From positions 290,982,675 through 291,046,674 of the forward strand of contig NC_056523.1 of assembly GCF_019175285.1 (NCBI RefSeq): a DNA stretch of 64,000 bases. Direction: 5' to 3'. Both the position numbers and the translations under genes were made by a program. The notes under the pieces were generated by a model. The model was not told where the DNA came from, did not search any database, and saw only the letters and a program-made list of their open reading frames with translations. Of this stretch, positions 48,428 to 58,069 are shown one piece after another. Position 1 is the stretch's first letter, and each line of letters begins with the position of its first letter. Source of the DNA: Sceloporus undulatus. Its lineage: Eukaryota > Chordata > Lepidosauria > Squamata > Phrynosomatidae.

Positions 48428-49333
48428 TGTTAGGAGGGATCAAAGTAGGGGGATTTTAATTAGCTCAAATATTGCCAAGAGGTGGCCCTTACAATACCAC
48501 GTGCCAAGATCGTGTCCCAAAGTGTATACCAGAGGTCGCCAGTACACCCCAAGAGAATGAGACTCTGATACCAACTAGGTCCAATTAATCTAATAACATT
48601 TATTAAAGCACAAGTTAAACCACACAGCAAAAGGGGGCATGCGCGCACGCACACACACACACACACACACTCAGTGCTACAGCAGGGGAGGGGTAAGTTC
48701 AGGAGATAGGTTGAGAAGGAGAGGCACCAGTAGGATATACTACCTTAAAAGTCTTCTCTGGGAAGTACAGATGAAGCTTGGATGGACAGTGGATCACGGT
48801 CGCGGGAGCAGAAAGAAGGCCGCAGAGGCTTGAGAGCTGGGCTCAAGTTGGTGACAGTGAGAGCTCAGTGATTTCAGCAGAGCTTAATGCTCAAAGAACC
48901 CAGGCTCAGAAAACCCAAAGAGGGTCTCAAAACTCAGGGTTTATATAGGGGGAAACGTATCCTGAGGCTATGGGACTTGCTAGACAAAGGCGTTGATTGC
49001 CTGGGCTTTGTTAAGCCGAGAGCAAGCAATGTGTTGCACAATGCACTAGGTCAGGACACAATTCGGAAGGGCAGCCGACTTGATTGCTGAGCCGTTAAGC
49101 TGATCACTAGCCCATTAAGTGAGAAGCTAAGTCCATTGTCTTTACTTGGACAGCAGAGGCGATTCTGGTTTTGCGACTCCCAAGACTTCCTATGGAATTT
49201 CCCAATTTTAGCTTTTTCTAGGGCTCTGCCTGAGTCAGGTGAGCTGCCTACATGGTCTCTCCACTCTTAGGTTAATAGCGGGTCCCCTATGGGGTCAGTC
49301 AGGAGTCATAGCACAGACCGCATGTACCCAACA
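48428..49333 (-). mobile_element. Solo LTR of a retrovirus-like element (fossil)
   Basis: The minus-strand sister of 30799-31653. It runs from TGTTAGGA to CCCAACA, the expected TG...CA ends. On the minus strand a TATATAAA box lies near 48943 and a polyadenylation signal near 48600, with a (CA)n run at 48648-48670. No gag, pol or env DNA is attached. Family unassigned; old to middle age judged by divergence from its sister. Confidence 0.75.
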
Positions 49334-49960
49334 GTTTATATAAGTCCAAACTTGGTAACAATAGAAAAGGTTACAGTATTCCAAATGAATGTAATCAAAG
49401 CATTATTGCCATATCAAGATCTGATGTATGAAGTAATTAATGCTTTTGCCAATTCTTTAAAAATTAGATTTACATAATAATTAGATGCAGCATATGTACT
49501 CATCTCTAAAATATCAGTACTAGCTATGCAAATATGTGCAGAGTCCCCTTACAGGAAAGAAAAAAGTGACAATTGCTGCAGAAAAAATGCCACCTGACAT
49601 ATACCTGACATATACCCAAGTGACTTGCAAAGGTCACCCTGGCACACTCACTCCCACTCGCAACAAAGGATCAGTTGCAATTATCACCTAGGAAATAGAC
49701 CATACATAGAGCCAGAGATAAAATGGCTTATTGCAAAAATGAATAAAATAAAATAAAATAAAATAAAATAAAATAAAAGGCCATTTTATTTCTATTTGTT
49801 TCTATGTATTTCTGCTATTTGCATTTCTGATTTGTAAATACGTGTATGAAAAGTAAACAGTGAAAAAAGATGAAAGCAAGGAAGTCAATGCATTTGGAAT
49901 GTGGTGCTGGGAAAGAATTCAATGGGTACCAAGGACTGTCAGAAAGACCAATAAATGAGT
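49334..49960. other. Intergenic DNA with an AAAAT repeat
   Basis: Only a pure (AAAAT)n microsatellite at 49741-49788, about 9-10 units, is recognised. Confidence 0.5.
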
Positions 49961-49964
49961 CTAA

Positions 49965-50290
49965 GGGGCAAAACAAACAGCCCCAATGGAGCAGCTTCTG
50001 GCCACCCCTTTGCTTGCCAGGTTGGGGCCACAGCAACAGCACAACTTGCCCCCAACCCAGCCTTTCTCTGGCACTCTGTTTTGCACCAAGGAAAGGGCAC
50101 CTTTGTAGCCATGGCGGCATTTCTTCAGTGCAGCATGTGTAAGCACTGCACTGACGAAATGCCTTGGATTCACCGCATGTGCAGTCAGCTATGCAACTTC
50201 CTGGTGGACTGGGGTGTGTGTGCTGCTGTCTGAATGCCATGCCTCCAGTTTGCCAGGAAGCTGACTCCTTTTGACCGTCTGCTTCTCACG
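49965..50290. mobile_element. Relative of the 34905 MITE
   Basis: It begins GGGGCAAAACAAACAGCCCC and has TTGCCAGGTTGGGGCCACAG; the right end is blurred. TAA precedes the left end and appears again near 50291, which could be a target duplication. Small frames here are by-products of GC-rich repeat text. Confidence 0.45.
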
Positions 50291-50432
50291 TAAGAACAAA
50301 TCAGGCCTGAGCTCTTACTAGAAGCCTAGATGACTAAATTGAGGCTGTGGTACTTTGGGCATACCCTGAAAAGACATAGAAAAGGTGATAATGCTCAGTA
50401 ATGTGGAAGGCAATAAGAAAAGAGAGAGACCA

Positions 50433-50449
50433 CTGTAGTAGTAGTAGTA

Positions 50450-50491
<42 letters not shown>

Positions 50492-50585
50492 GTATTTATT
50501 TATATACTGCCCAATCACTGGGAATCCGAGCGGTTTACAACAGTGGGGATAATAGACAGTTCCCCGCCCTCAGGCTTACAATCTA
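50433..50585 (-). mobile_element. Retroposon tail with (TAG)n(TAA)n, inserted in BovB
   Basis: TAG units, then about 14 TAA units, then TATTTATTTATATACTGCCC and GAGCGGTTTACAACAG, the inverse of a GGGCAGTATATAAATAAATA type tail. Confidence 0.6.
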
Positions 50586-50689
50586 AAAGACACGACACAA
50601 AAGGCGAAGGGAATGGTGAGGGGGGAGGGGATCAGGTCCAGCATTCTTCTCTCCCTCTGAGGCCTGGATCAAGGCAGATGGACTGGAGG

Positions 50690-51175
50690 GAGGGCTCTTC
50701 TTCTTCAGGCTAGTCCTGGTGGAGCTGGGAGGGGGGAGGAGCCTCTTTCTTCAGGATAGCCCCTGATGGAATTGGGCCAGCCTATTCTCTCCCTCAGAGG
50801 CCGAAAGATGACAGTTAAAGAGGGAGGAGCCTCTTTCTTCAGGCTAGTCCTGATGGATTTGGGCCAGCCTATTCTCTCCCTCAGAGGCCAAAAGATGACA
50901 GTTAAGGAGGGAGGAGCCTCTTTCTTCAGGCTAGCCCTGATGAAGCTGGGCCAGCCTATTCTCTCTCTCATAAGCCGGATGACAGTTAAGGGGGGAGGAG
51001 CCTCTTTCTTCAGGCTAGCCCTGATGAAGCTGGGCCAGCCTATTCTCTCCCTCATAGGCCGAAGGATGACAGTTAAGGGGGAAGGAGCCTCTTTCTTCAG
51101 GCTAGCCCCTGATGGAGTTGGGCCAGCCTATTCTCTCCCTCAGAGGCCAAAAGATGACAGTTAAGGAGGGAGGAG
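50690..51175. repeat. Minisatellite, about 87-bp unit, five to six copies
   Basis: The unit contains GGAGGAGCCTCTTTCTTCAGG, GGGCCAGCCTATTCTCTCCC and AAGATGACAGTTAAGG. Unit length is 87, 87, 84 and 87 bases in successive copies, which keeps long frames open on both strands. This is an effect of a unit length divisible by three and is not evidence of a gene. Confidence 0.9.
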
Positions 51176-51404
51176 CACAGGTGGATTGATTCAATAAAGG
51201 AAACTGCAGTCCTGAGCCTACAAGACCTGAACACCACAGTTGAAGACTGGCTTTCTTAAAGATGTCTCATTCATAGGGTCACCATAAGTCAAAGCTGACC
51301 TTATGACAACTAAAAACAACAAATTACAATAAATAAATAGGGAATCAGGGAGCAGAATGGAAACAAAAGTTGCTTCATTTGGCCCATCCATTCCAGGCCA
51401 TAGA

Positions 51405-51480
51405 AACATAGAGTTAGAAGGGACCACAAGGGCCATCCAGTCCAACTCCCTGCCATGCAGGAACAAATAACACACTTCAA
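51405..51480 (-). mobile_element. CR1 LINE 3' end, short
   Basis: ATAGAAACATAGAGTTAGAAG and GGGCCATCCAGTCCAACTCC followed by TGCCATGCAGGAAC is the inverse of the CR1 3' end. Confidence 0.75.
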
Positions 51481-52710
51481 CTCAAAATTTCTTTCCCTGA
51501 TCCCCTATCTACCACCAATATGCTGCCAATGCCCCACCAGTGTCTCCTGAGTCGTCAATCTGTCCTTTCAAATCAAGCCAACTCTCTACTTGTACCAAGG
51601 GTAGTCCACACTCTAGGCAGCAGATTGTTAGCTATTTGTGTCATGGTTATTTACTGGCAGAAACAGGGAGATGCATGTGAAATTTTCAACCACATGTACC
51701 AGAATAACTTGGCTGTCTTTGGGTGCTATGACTTGAGTGAGTGGGAGTTCACATTTGTTGTTGCTCCACCCTAGGCAGCAAAATGTCCTAGTCCGGGCTG
51801 TTGGCTTTGTATGAATGCTGGCTGCTTGGAATCAGGATTAAAGACCACTTTAGATATTAAGGAAATGATATGTCTGATAGAACAATGGAGTCTGTTGGCT
51901 ACTGACCAGTGTTGCCAGGTTTTCAAACAGCAATAAGGGACAATTGAAATTCATTACATGCAAGATTGACAATCAGGGAGCATTAATTAACAACTTTGTG
52001 TTCCCCCTAAAGACCAAATCAGTATTGATTTCAGTTATCTTAGGCAAGTACTTTCTCTGTAAAATTAACAGAGGCAAGACATCCTGTCAGCAATTTCTAT
52101 TGTCTGATTTGCAACAAACCTGTCTCAGTTTTTCAGGGTGGAAGAATTGTATAGTCTCGCAAGCTTAGAATTAGTAAGAGCCAAGGGCATAATTTACAAT
52201 TTGTTTCTTCCGAATCAAGAGGTAATTAGGAAATCTCTGAAACAATACTATTTAAAAGCTGGATCCAAGTGGCATTTTTTTAAAAGGAGTGAAAATACAA
52301 ATTTTAGCTTGACCAAGAATTTCACAAGTAGCAAAACTGAGGTATAATCAAACTATTTCAGACAAGAGACAGGGGCAAGTCATGACCTGTATGGTCAGTG
52401 GTGAGGAAGGATGATGAGAGAATGAAAGTACTGTACCAAGAGCACTGGAAGTTTTTCTCAGGGCTTATATGCATGTCCTCAGAATGCAGTTGATGGCCTG
52501 CACATGCATGATTGTGTGTGGGTGCATGTACAATGGGATGCTATGAGGCAAAGTTAAGGAAAGTGCAGCGTTAGAGCCATAAAACATCATCATCATCAAC
52601 AACAACAACAACAAACAAGCAAACAAAGTCCAACTGTATCTTGACATCTATTCTTAAGGTTCAATTTTCCTGTTTGGGATATTGTTTGAGGCATAGGTTC
52701 AGCTGTAGAT
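51481..52710. other. Intergenic DNA, no gene recognised
   Basis: A (CAT)(CAA)n run at about 52587-52615. No other supported feature. Confidence 0.4.
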
Positions 52711-52713
52711 TTA

Positions 52714-52986
52714 GGCCCTGTACAGACCGGCACTTTGTGCCGGCCTGTGGGTGGAGTCAGGGTGTAGCGTCCTGATGCTGGACACTCTATTTTCACCCCC
52801 AGGGTGTCATGATGCTGTGCACCATTCCAGACCATGCACAGCATCATGGCACAACTCTGGTGCTGCATCCACATGATGCAGCGCCAAAGGTGCGCCATAC
52901 AGCCACTCCAGAGGCTGGATCAGGGCTGCAGCATGAGGTTGCCGTGGTCCCTATCTGGCCAGGAAAGGGGCGGCCTGTATAGCCCC
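52714..52986. mobile_element. PIF/Harbinger-like MITE with TTA target duplication
   Basis: The ends GGCCCTGTACAGACCGGC and the inverse GGGGCTATACAGGCCGCC pair over most positions. TTA flanks both sides (52711-52713, 52987-52989), the 3-bp duplication typical of PIF/Harbinger. The GC-rich interior holds imperfect inverted runs around GATGCTGTGCACCATTCC. Confidence 0.78.
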
Positions 52987-53469
52987 TTAGTTTGGCTTCA
53001 CAGAGTTAGTCTAGTACAGAACACTATACTGAATTCAAAGACTATCATTCAAGGACTCTTACTGCTTGCTTTGTAAATCAAAACAAAAACCTCTTTAACA
53101 AAAAAAAGTTGCTTGAGTTTTGCTGCACAGCTCTATTGTCTTCTTGTTTTTATCCTTAGCACATACCAGCTATTTTTACAGACAGAACCTTTGCACTATT
53201 GTTCCTGAAATATTCATACAACTAGCAAATCTGTTTAGCACAAAAAATGGTTAAAACAATGCCAAGTAACAAGCACTCCTCTGTAGCATTTGAGTGCCCT
53301 GTTGATTATTTTCCCCAATCTGCCAAAGAACAGCACCATATTTGTGCCCTATTGTTATGATGTTTGTGTAGTTTCCTGGAAACTCATTCCAAACTAATAA
53401 CTGATGGCTCACAGACTGGCAGCAATCCACAGGCTGTAGGCTATGATGGCTCTGTTTTAGATACTAGAA

Positions 53470-53840
53470 AAAAGGAAAGTAGTGTGGGTATGTTTAGCCT
53501 GGAGAAGATAAGGTTAAGAAGTGATGTGATAGCCCTGTTTAAATATTTGAATGGAAGTCATATTGAGGATAGAGCAAACTTGTTTTGTGAAGCTCCAGAG
53601 AACAGGACTTGGAGCAATGGATTCAAACTAAAGGAAAAAAGATTCCAACTGAACATTAGGAAGAACCTCTTCACAGTAAGAGCTGTTTGACAGTGGAACA
53701 CACTCCTTCAGAGTGTGGCAGAGTCTCCATTCTTGGAGATGCACTGGACGTGCTTTGATTGTGAGTTCCTGTGTGGCATTGGTTGGACTGGATGGCCCTT
53801 GTGGTCTCTTCCAAGGATTCTATGATTCTATGGACTCTCA
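53470..53840 (+). mobile_element. CR1 LINE 3' fragment
   Basis: It runs from GGGTATGTTTAGCCTGGAGAAG through GTGGAACACACTCCTTCAGAG to GACTGGATGGCCCTTGTGG and a GATTCTATGATTCTATG octamer tail, the CR1 terminal repeat. Confidence 0.88.
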
Positions 53841-54013
53841 GACTTCTTTTTCTGTTGAACATCAGGACTTTCTAAGATCTAAGGCTGAGCTGGCAGCTTG
53901 TAGACAGCTTGGCCTACAGTTCCCATCAAACCAGGATAGCAAATGGTGGGCTATTATGGAAGCTGTAGTCCAAAAACATCTGGAGGGCCATGGTTGTCTT
54001 CACTTCGTTTAGC

Positions 54014-54320
54014 CCAGTGGTTCTCAGACTGTGGGGTGAGACCCTGGCAGTGGCATGAGTTGCTCAAGGGGAGGGGGGCGCAAGACTTGGAGGCCCTGAT
54101 CCCTCCTCTCTTCTTTCCAAACTTCCTTATATGTAAAATTTTACACATGTTAGGTTAAATATTGCATTTACTTAAATAAAACTGTTCTAATTTGATCAGT
54201 GTTATTTCCTTCTAAAATGTTAAAATATAAATATACATGAATGTGTGAATGAAAATATGCACACAAAATATTTTTTATTCAGATGACACAAAATATTTTT
54301 TATTCAGTTGAGAAATAAGA
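54014..54320. mobile_element. Possible hAT-like piece
   Basis: CAGTGGTTCTCAGACTGTGG is a hAT-type end and TGGGGTGAGACCCTGGCAG follows it. The matching right end was not found, and the AT-rich text to 54320 is unassigned. AAATATTTTTTATTCAG occurs twice (54265 and 54289). Confidence 0.3.
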
Positions 54321-54324
54321 ACAC

Positions 54325-54850
54325 TAGGAATGGGAAGGGCTGCCATGAAAGAACTAGACAAGAGCCTAAACTACAAAGATATACAACTGAGCACTAAAGT
54401 TAGAATCAGCAGAGCCATTATATTCCCTGTCACCATGTACAGATGGGAGAGCTGGACAGTGAAGAGAGTGGATAGAAAGAAACTAAACTCATTTGAGATG
54501 TGATGATGGAGAAGAGTGCCGAGGACCAAATGGACAGCCAAAAAGAGCAAGAAATGAGTCCTTGAACAATTCAAGCCTTAAGTCTCCCAGGAGGCTAAGG
54601 CGCGGGACATACCACCTGAAAAAGGCCGCCTGCTGCTGGCCTAAGTTTCTCCAGAAGGAAGCCACAGCCGCCAAACTGCGCAGCTTCCCTCTGGAGGAAA
54701 AAGAACCCGGAAAAATGGGTTCTTTTAGTACCACAGGGCGGACGTTGTGAGTGCACCCATGGAGGATATAGGGTCTTGGAGATGTTTCACCCACAAGGTC
54801 GACATGAGTTGAGGCTGACTCAGGGCAGTTAACAACAACAACAAAACTAT
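54325..54850 (+). mobile_element. RTE-BovB LINE 3' fragment with a middle insertion
   Basis: AGGAATGGGAAGGGCTGCC, GAAAGAACTAGACAAGAGC and GTGAAGAGAGTGGATAGAAAG decode to the BovB GRAAMKELDKSL and WTVKRVDRKKLN regions. It ends with TCGACATGAGTTGAGGCTG and a (CAA)n tail. About 54565-54750 is GC-rich unrelated text that seems inserted. Confidence 0.7.
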
Positions 54851-55040
54851 ATTACGATGTGTGTGATGTCAGCATGTAGATGGTGGTCCCAAAGGTAAAA
54901 AGTTAGAGTAACAGTGGTTTAGCCTCAGACATAATTTCAGTTCCCAAGCATAGCACTGGAATATTTATTGATGGACTGTAACACTGAACATGTGCATAAT
55001 TCTCCCCACTTCTCCTTCACCACCAAATAAAAATGGTTAC

Positions 55041-55170
55041 ACTCTCTCAGCTTCAGGAGAAGTCCATGACAAACCTCCTCTGGACAAATCTTGCCAAGAA
55101 AACCCCATGAGAGGTCCGCCTTAGGCTCCCCCTAAGTCAGAAATGACTTGGTGGCACATAATACACACAC
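55041..55170 (+). mobile_element. tRNA-derived SINE, 3' half
   Basis: CACTCTCTCAGCTTCAGGAG, AAATCTTGCCAAGAAAACCCC and AGAAATGACTTGGTGGCACA; the tRNA head is missing. Confidence 0.75.
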
Positions 55171-55227
55171 AATTTGCAGGCATCTTCCTTGATGGCCAGC
55201 AAAGTTTCTAATGCAGGGTGACCACTG

Positions 55228-56735
55228 GGCGTCCTTCTTTTCCATCACTTATCCTATATTCCAGCCTCACTAAGAGCACACCAGGCCACATCCTAAGGGG
55301 CTTGACACCACTGCTCCTCAAACACCTACTTTTGTCAGAAACGGGATTCATCTCCTTCCCTTTAAAATGCTTTAAGAGCTGGAGAGAGTGGGGCGAGGCT
55401 CAGTGGGAGGAGAAAGGAGAGGCCCCAGCAGTTTTTTTAAATTCAAATTTCAATTTTTAATTTACATTTTAAAAAATATTTAAATTTTATTCTTTTTAAA
55501 ATTTTCTTTGAAATACTTTATCATCATCATCATCATCATCATCCTGCCTTCCTCCCAGTACAAGGACTTGTGGCAGCTTATGAATCTAAAACGGTCCAAA
55601 AAGTTAAAACGCTAGTATAAAACATGCAAGACAAGTTTTAACAAAAACAATGAAACGTGCCCGTTTTAACCAACCCTTCCTTCCTTGTGTTTACGCATAC
55701 ATTTAAGTTGCGCATGTGATAATTGCAGTTTCATAAGGTATCATTTTAATTTCTGCTGGTTGTTTTATGACACATCTGTTAGCATGACACTAGGAAGAGC
55801 TTAAGTGCACTGATAAGCAGCATAGAAATGTACTTGCTATTGCTCTTGGTAGATGGGAATGATCTGATTTGTTTTTATTTTTTATTTAAAAATGTATTAT
55901 TAAAACATACATAAATAAACATTATGTACATAGTTAAACTGTATAACTAAACAGCTTTACATATTCATTTTACAAAACACAGCACTCGACATGTTAAAAC
56001 ATCAAGTATCAAACAGCTTCCTCTCCCATATTTTGAATGTTTTCATTCTTTAATATTAAGTCTAGACTTTCTGTAACCCAAAATTCTTTGTAGCATTTAA
56101 ATCTGTTTCCTTACTCTTAAGTTTAACTCTTTAATACAAAGTTCATATCCAGACCTGTATATCATCCATAACCATGTGGAAGGGGAAAAGGGGGATGGAC
56201 ACTTTAATGTCATCCACAGAGTGTCTGCAATGAAAGGAAAATGTGTAAAAGAAGGTAATAGAAACACAATCCTTTGGGTAGGAGGAAATTAAAAAAGACT
56301 GGAATTACATCAAATGAAATATAGTTCAAATATGATAAATATATGGAATGATCTGATTTATCCCCAAGCATGGCTGCATGAACGCAGAACAATGGATGCA
56401 AACTCCAGGAAAAGAGATTTCACCTCAACATTAGGAGGAACTTCCTGACAGTCAGGGCTGTTGGACAGTGGAACACACTCCTTAGAGAGTGATGGAGTCT
56501 CCTTCTTTGGAGGTCTTGATGCAGAGGCTGGATGGCCATCTGTCAATGGGGATGCTCTGATGGAGAGTTCCTGCATGGCAGAAGGGGCTTGGACTGGGTG
56601 GCCCTTGCGATCTCTAGTTCCAACTCTCCGATTCTATGATTCTCTGAAAGGGGAGGAGGAGGTCAAGAGGGTGGTGGGGTGAGACCATGACTAGGGGCCA
56701 CACTGGGGCTGACACCAGCCCTAGGGATGCCACGG
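55228..56735. mobile_element. Copy of the CAGTGG-ended element family, broken by insertions
   Basis: TTGACACCACTGCTCCTCAA, GGAGGAGAAAGGAGAGGCCCC and AATTCAAATTTCAATTTTTAA repeat the 6359-6885 element in order. It is interrupted by an (ATC)n/retroposon piece at 55515-55640, and 55800-56700 includes a CR1 copy. A right end of the family is at 56712-56735 (GCTGACACCAGCCCTAGGG). Confidence 0.5.
56360..56645 (+). mobile_element. CR1 LINE 3' fragment
   Basis: GAGATTTCACCTCAACATTAG, GTGGAACACACTCCTTAGAG and GGCTTGGACTGGGTGGCCC end in GATTCTATGATTCTCTG. It lies about 320 bases before the CRHBP TATA box. Confidence 0.85.
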
Positions 56736-56737
56736 TT

Positions 56738-56965
56738 TCCTCCTCCTCCTCCTCCTCTTAGTCCTGGGACCCTAGGCGGGGAGGAGGGCACCCCTTTGGA
56801 CCCTGGTCATGGCCACGCACTCTTTCCCCCGTCCAACAGAAGAAGAAGAGCCATGGCTGTTACCATGGGTTACTCTTCCCTCCCTCCCTCCCTCCCTTTG
56901 GGGGGGACCAGGGTGCCTCCTCCCCTTCCCAAGACCCCCTCCTCCTCCTCCTCCTCCTCCTCCTC
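56738..56965. repeat. Pyrimidine-rich (CCT)n tracts upstream of CRHBP
   Basis: (TCC)n at 56738-56757, (CCCT)n at 56878-56897 and (CCT)n at 56937-56965. The last directly abuts the TATA box. Such mirror pyrimidine tracts can form triplex DNA and often vary in length. Confidence 0.7.
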
Positions 56966-56973
56966 TATAAAAA
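56966..56973 (+). promoter_or_regulatory. CRHBP: CRHBP TATA box
   Basis: TATAAAAA lies 112 bases before the CRHBP start codon, directly after a (CCT)n tract and at the left edge of a GC-rich segment. A TATA box here predicts a start site near 56995-57000 and a 5' UTR of about 85-90 nt. No full CRE (TGACGTCA) was seen in the 600 bases upstream, although cAMP control of the mammalian promoter is known. Confidence 0.75.
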
Positions 56974-57084
56974 GGCGGCGGGGAGCAAGGAGACCCACAG
57001 AAGGCGGCGAAGGCGAAGGCAGGTGCTGCGGGTGCTAGTCTTCCCGCCTTGTCTCTCGGGCTGCCGCGAGGAAGCAGCCCCAGC

Positions 57085-57177
57085 ATGGCTCTCCTTCTCC
57101 AGGGCCCCCTCCTCCTCCTCCTCCTCCTCTTGCTCCTCCTGGCCGCCCTGCAACGAGGGGAGAGCCGCTCTTTCCAG
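57085..57177 (+). CDS. CRHBP: CRHBP coding exon 1 (signal peptide)
   Basis: CRHBP is a secreted glycoprotein that binds corticotropin-releasing hormone and urocortin and limits their access to receptors. This exon encodes residues 1-31: MALLLQGP, then eleven leucines, then AALQRGESRSFQ. It is a typical secretory signal peptide; cleavage is likely close to residues 22-28. The segment RGESR is shared with recalled human CRHBP at the same place. The donor is GTGAGC at 57178, phase 0. The start is placed at 57085 because it gives a clean signal peptide; an in-frame ATG at 57049 would add 12 residues (MSLGLPRGSSPS) and is less likely. The leucine run is encoded by a CTC repeat and makes this part 5 residues longer than human. 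Confidence 0.9.
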
Positions 57178-57271
57178 GTGAGCCAGGGACCCGCCGCGTC
57201 CCTTCCCAGGAGGCCAGAGCAGTGCCTCCCTTTCCCTTTCAACGGCTCCTTTGGGGCACAAGGGGGGTGAT

Positions 57272-57446
57272 CCGGACTGGGAAATAATCCGGGTTGAGAT
57301 CGCTTCAACTCTTTTTGGTCCAGGCCTGGGAGTTGATTGTGGCTCCAGAACGGAGCGGAGCTACCCTGCAACTCCCAGGCCCAGGATGCCGTCGCCTGGA
57401 CCAAAAAGAGTTGAAGCGACCTCAACCCGGATTAGTTCCCAGCCCG
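57272..57446. mobile_element. Foldback MITE in CRHBP intron 1
   Basis: Two arms of about 55-75 bases are inverted copies of each other. The left arm contains CGCTTCAACTCTTTTTGGTC (57300-57319) and the right arm its complement, GACCAAAAAGAGTTGAAGCG (57400-57419). The ends are CCGGACTGGGA and its inverse near CAGCCCGG. The element fills almost half of the 358-bp intron. The sequence shows a hairpin; that it is a transposon is inferred from the shape. A target duplication is not clear. Confidence 0.7.
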
Positions 57447-57535
57447 GATGCATCCAGGGAGCGGAGTCCCGGGCTTTTCAAGGGGAGAGCCATGCTCCTG
57501 GGGGTCTTTGTGTCTCTCCTCCTCCTCCTCCTCAG

Positions 57536-57632
57536 GTGCGGGATGCGGCGGGCGACGAAGAGCCCTTCCTGCGGCTGAAGGCGGAATGGAAGCGGGAACT
57601 GGCCGAAGGGCAGCTCTACCGACGGGCCCTGC
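57536..57632 (+). CDS. CRHBP: CRHBP coding exon 2
   Basis: This exon encodes residues 32-63, beginning VRDAAGDEEPFLRLKAEWKR and ending ELAEGQLYRRAL, plus the first base of an arginine codon. Human CRHBP from memory has LREAADYDPFLLFSANLKR then ELAGEQPYRRALR at this place, so the match covers the exon with no gap. The acceptor follows a CTCCTCCTCCTCAG tract ending at 57535 and the donor is GTGAGT at 57633 (phase 1). This is the N-terminal part of the mature protein before the cysteine-bearing CRH-binding domain. Exon 3, expected to begin with the end of the Arg codon and then Cys-Leu-Asp-Met, was not found to 64000, so intron 2 is at least 6.3 kb. Confidence 0.92.
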
Positions 57633-57739
57633 GTGAGTTTCCTCCTCCTCTTCCTCCTCCCGAGGAAGAGGCTTTGGGGGCGGGGGGCTCTTGGGGGCCT
57701 TCCAGGGCCCTTCCGACGCAGGGCGCCCCTCTCGCTGCT

Positions 57740-57920
57740 GGGCTTTTCTTGGCCAGTGTCTTCAGAAAGGAGGCTTGGCCATTGCCTCCCCCTGAAGCTG
57801 AGAGAGTGTGACTCCTTGCTTTCTCACTTTTGGCAGTCTTAAAGTGAACCTTTCTGGGGTTTTCTTGGCAAGGGTTCCTTGCCTTCCCCTGAGACTGAGA
57901 GAGTGTGACTCGTCCAAGGT
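57740..57920 (-). mobile_element. Two tRNA-SINE remnants in CRHBP intron 2
   Basis: TTTTCTTGGCCAGTGTCTTC with TGAAGCTGAGAGAGTGTGAC, then a second partial block GGGGTTTTCTTGGCAAGGG with TGAGACTGAGAGAGTGTGAC. They are the inverse of the SINE body and look like a duplication of one decayed copy. Confidence 0.65.
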
Positions 57921-58069
57921 GAACCCAGGAAGGTCCTCCTTTTCCAGGACCTCTCTGCCTCCATGTCTTTCCTTTGGAGCAAGAGTTTCTCTGAGGGTTT
58001 TTAGCCTTTCTTTGGCAGTGGCCTTCCTTTACTGCCGCCTTGCCCCCTCCTTTGGCTTCCAGGGCTGAG

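Larger units (their letters stand above)
50320..51330 (+). mobile_element. RTE-BovB LINE 3' fragment split by insertions
   Basis: The left part at 50320-50432 decodes as GLRLWYFGHTLKRHRK-like text (compare LRLLYFGHIMRRHESLEK in the 59008 copy). The right part at 51180-51330 decodes as RWIDSIKETAVLSLQDLNTT, the BovB C-terminal motif, and a GTCACCATAAGTCAAAGCTG tail. Between them lie a (TAG)(TAA)n run, a retroposon piece and a minisatellite. Confidence 0.7.
56990..57720. promoter_or_regulatory. CRHBP: GC-rich, CpG-dense CRHBP promoter and first exons
   Basis: CG dinucleotides are frequent from the transcription start through exon 2, in sharp contrast to the AT-rich flanks. The block includes the 5' UTR, exons 1-2 and intron 1 and is best read as a CpG island. 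CpG counts were judged by eye. Confidence 0.6.

Noticed and set aside
50705-51164. Long open frames on both strands, 116 and 132 codons, with a repeated protein motif
   Set aside because: They arise from a minisatellite with an 87-bp unit; both strands stay open because the unit length is a multiple of three. No start context, splice signals or known domain.
57049-57087. Upstream in-frame ATG as the CRHBP start
   Set aside because: It would place 12 polar residues before the signal peptide, which fits secretion less well, and it lies near the predicted cap site.
56772-57425. A 217-codon minus-strand frame over the CRHBP promoter
   Set aside because: It is the shadow of GC-rich CCT repeats and CRHBP exon 1; composition is proline, glycine and arginine runs with no domain.
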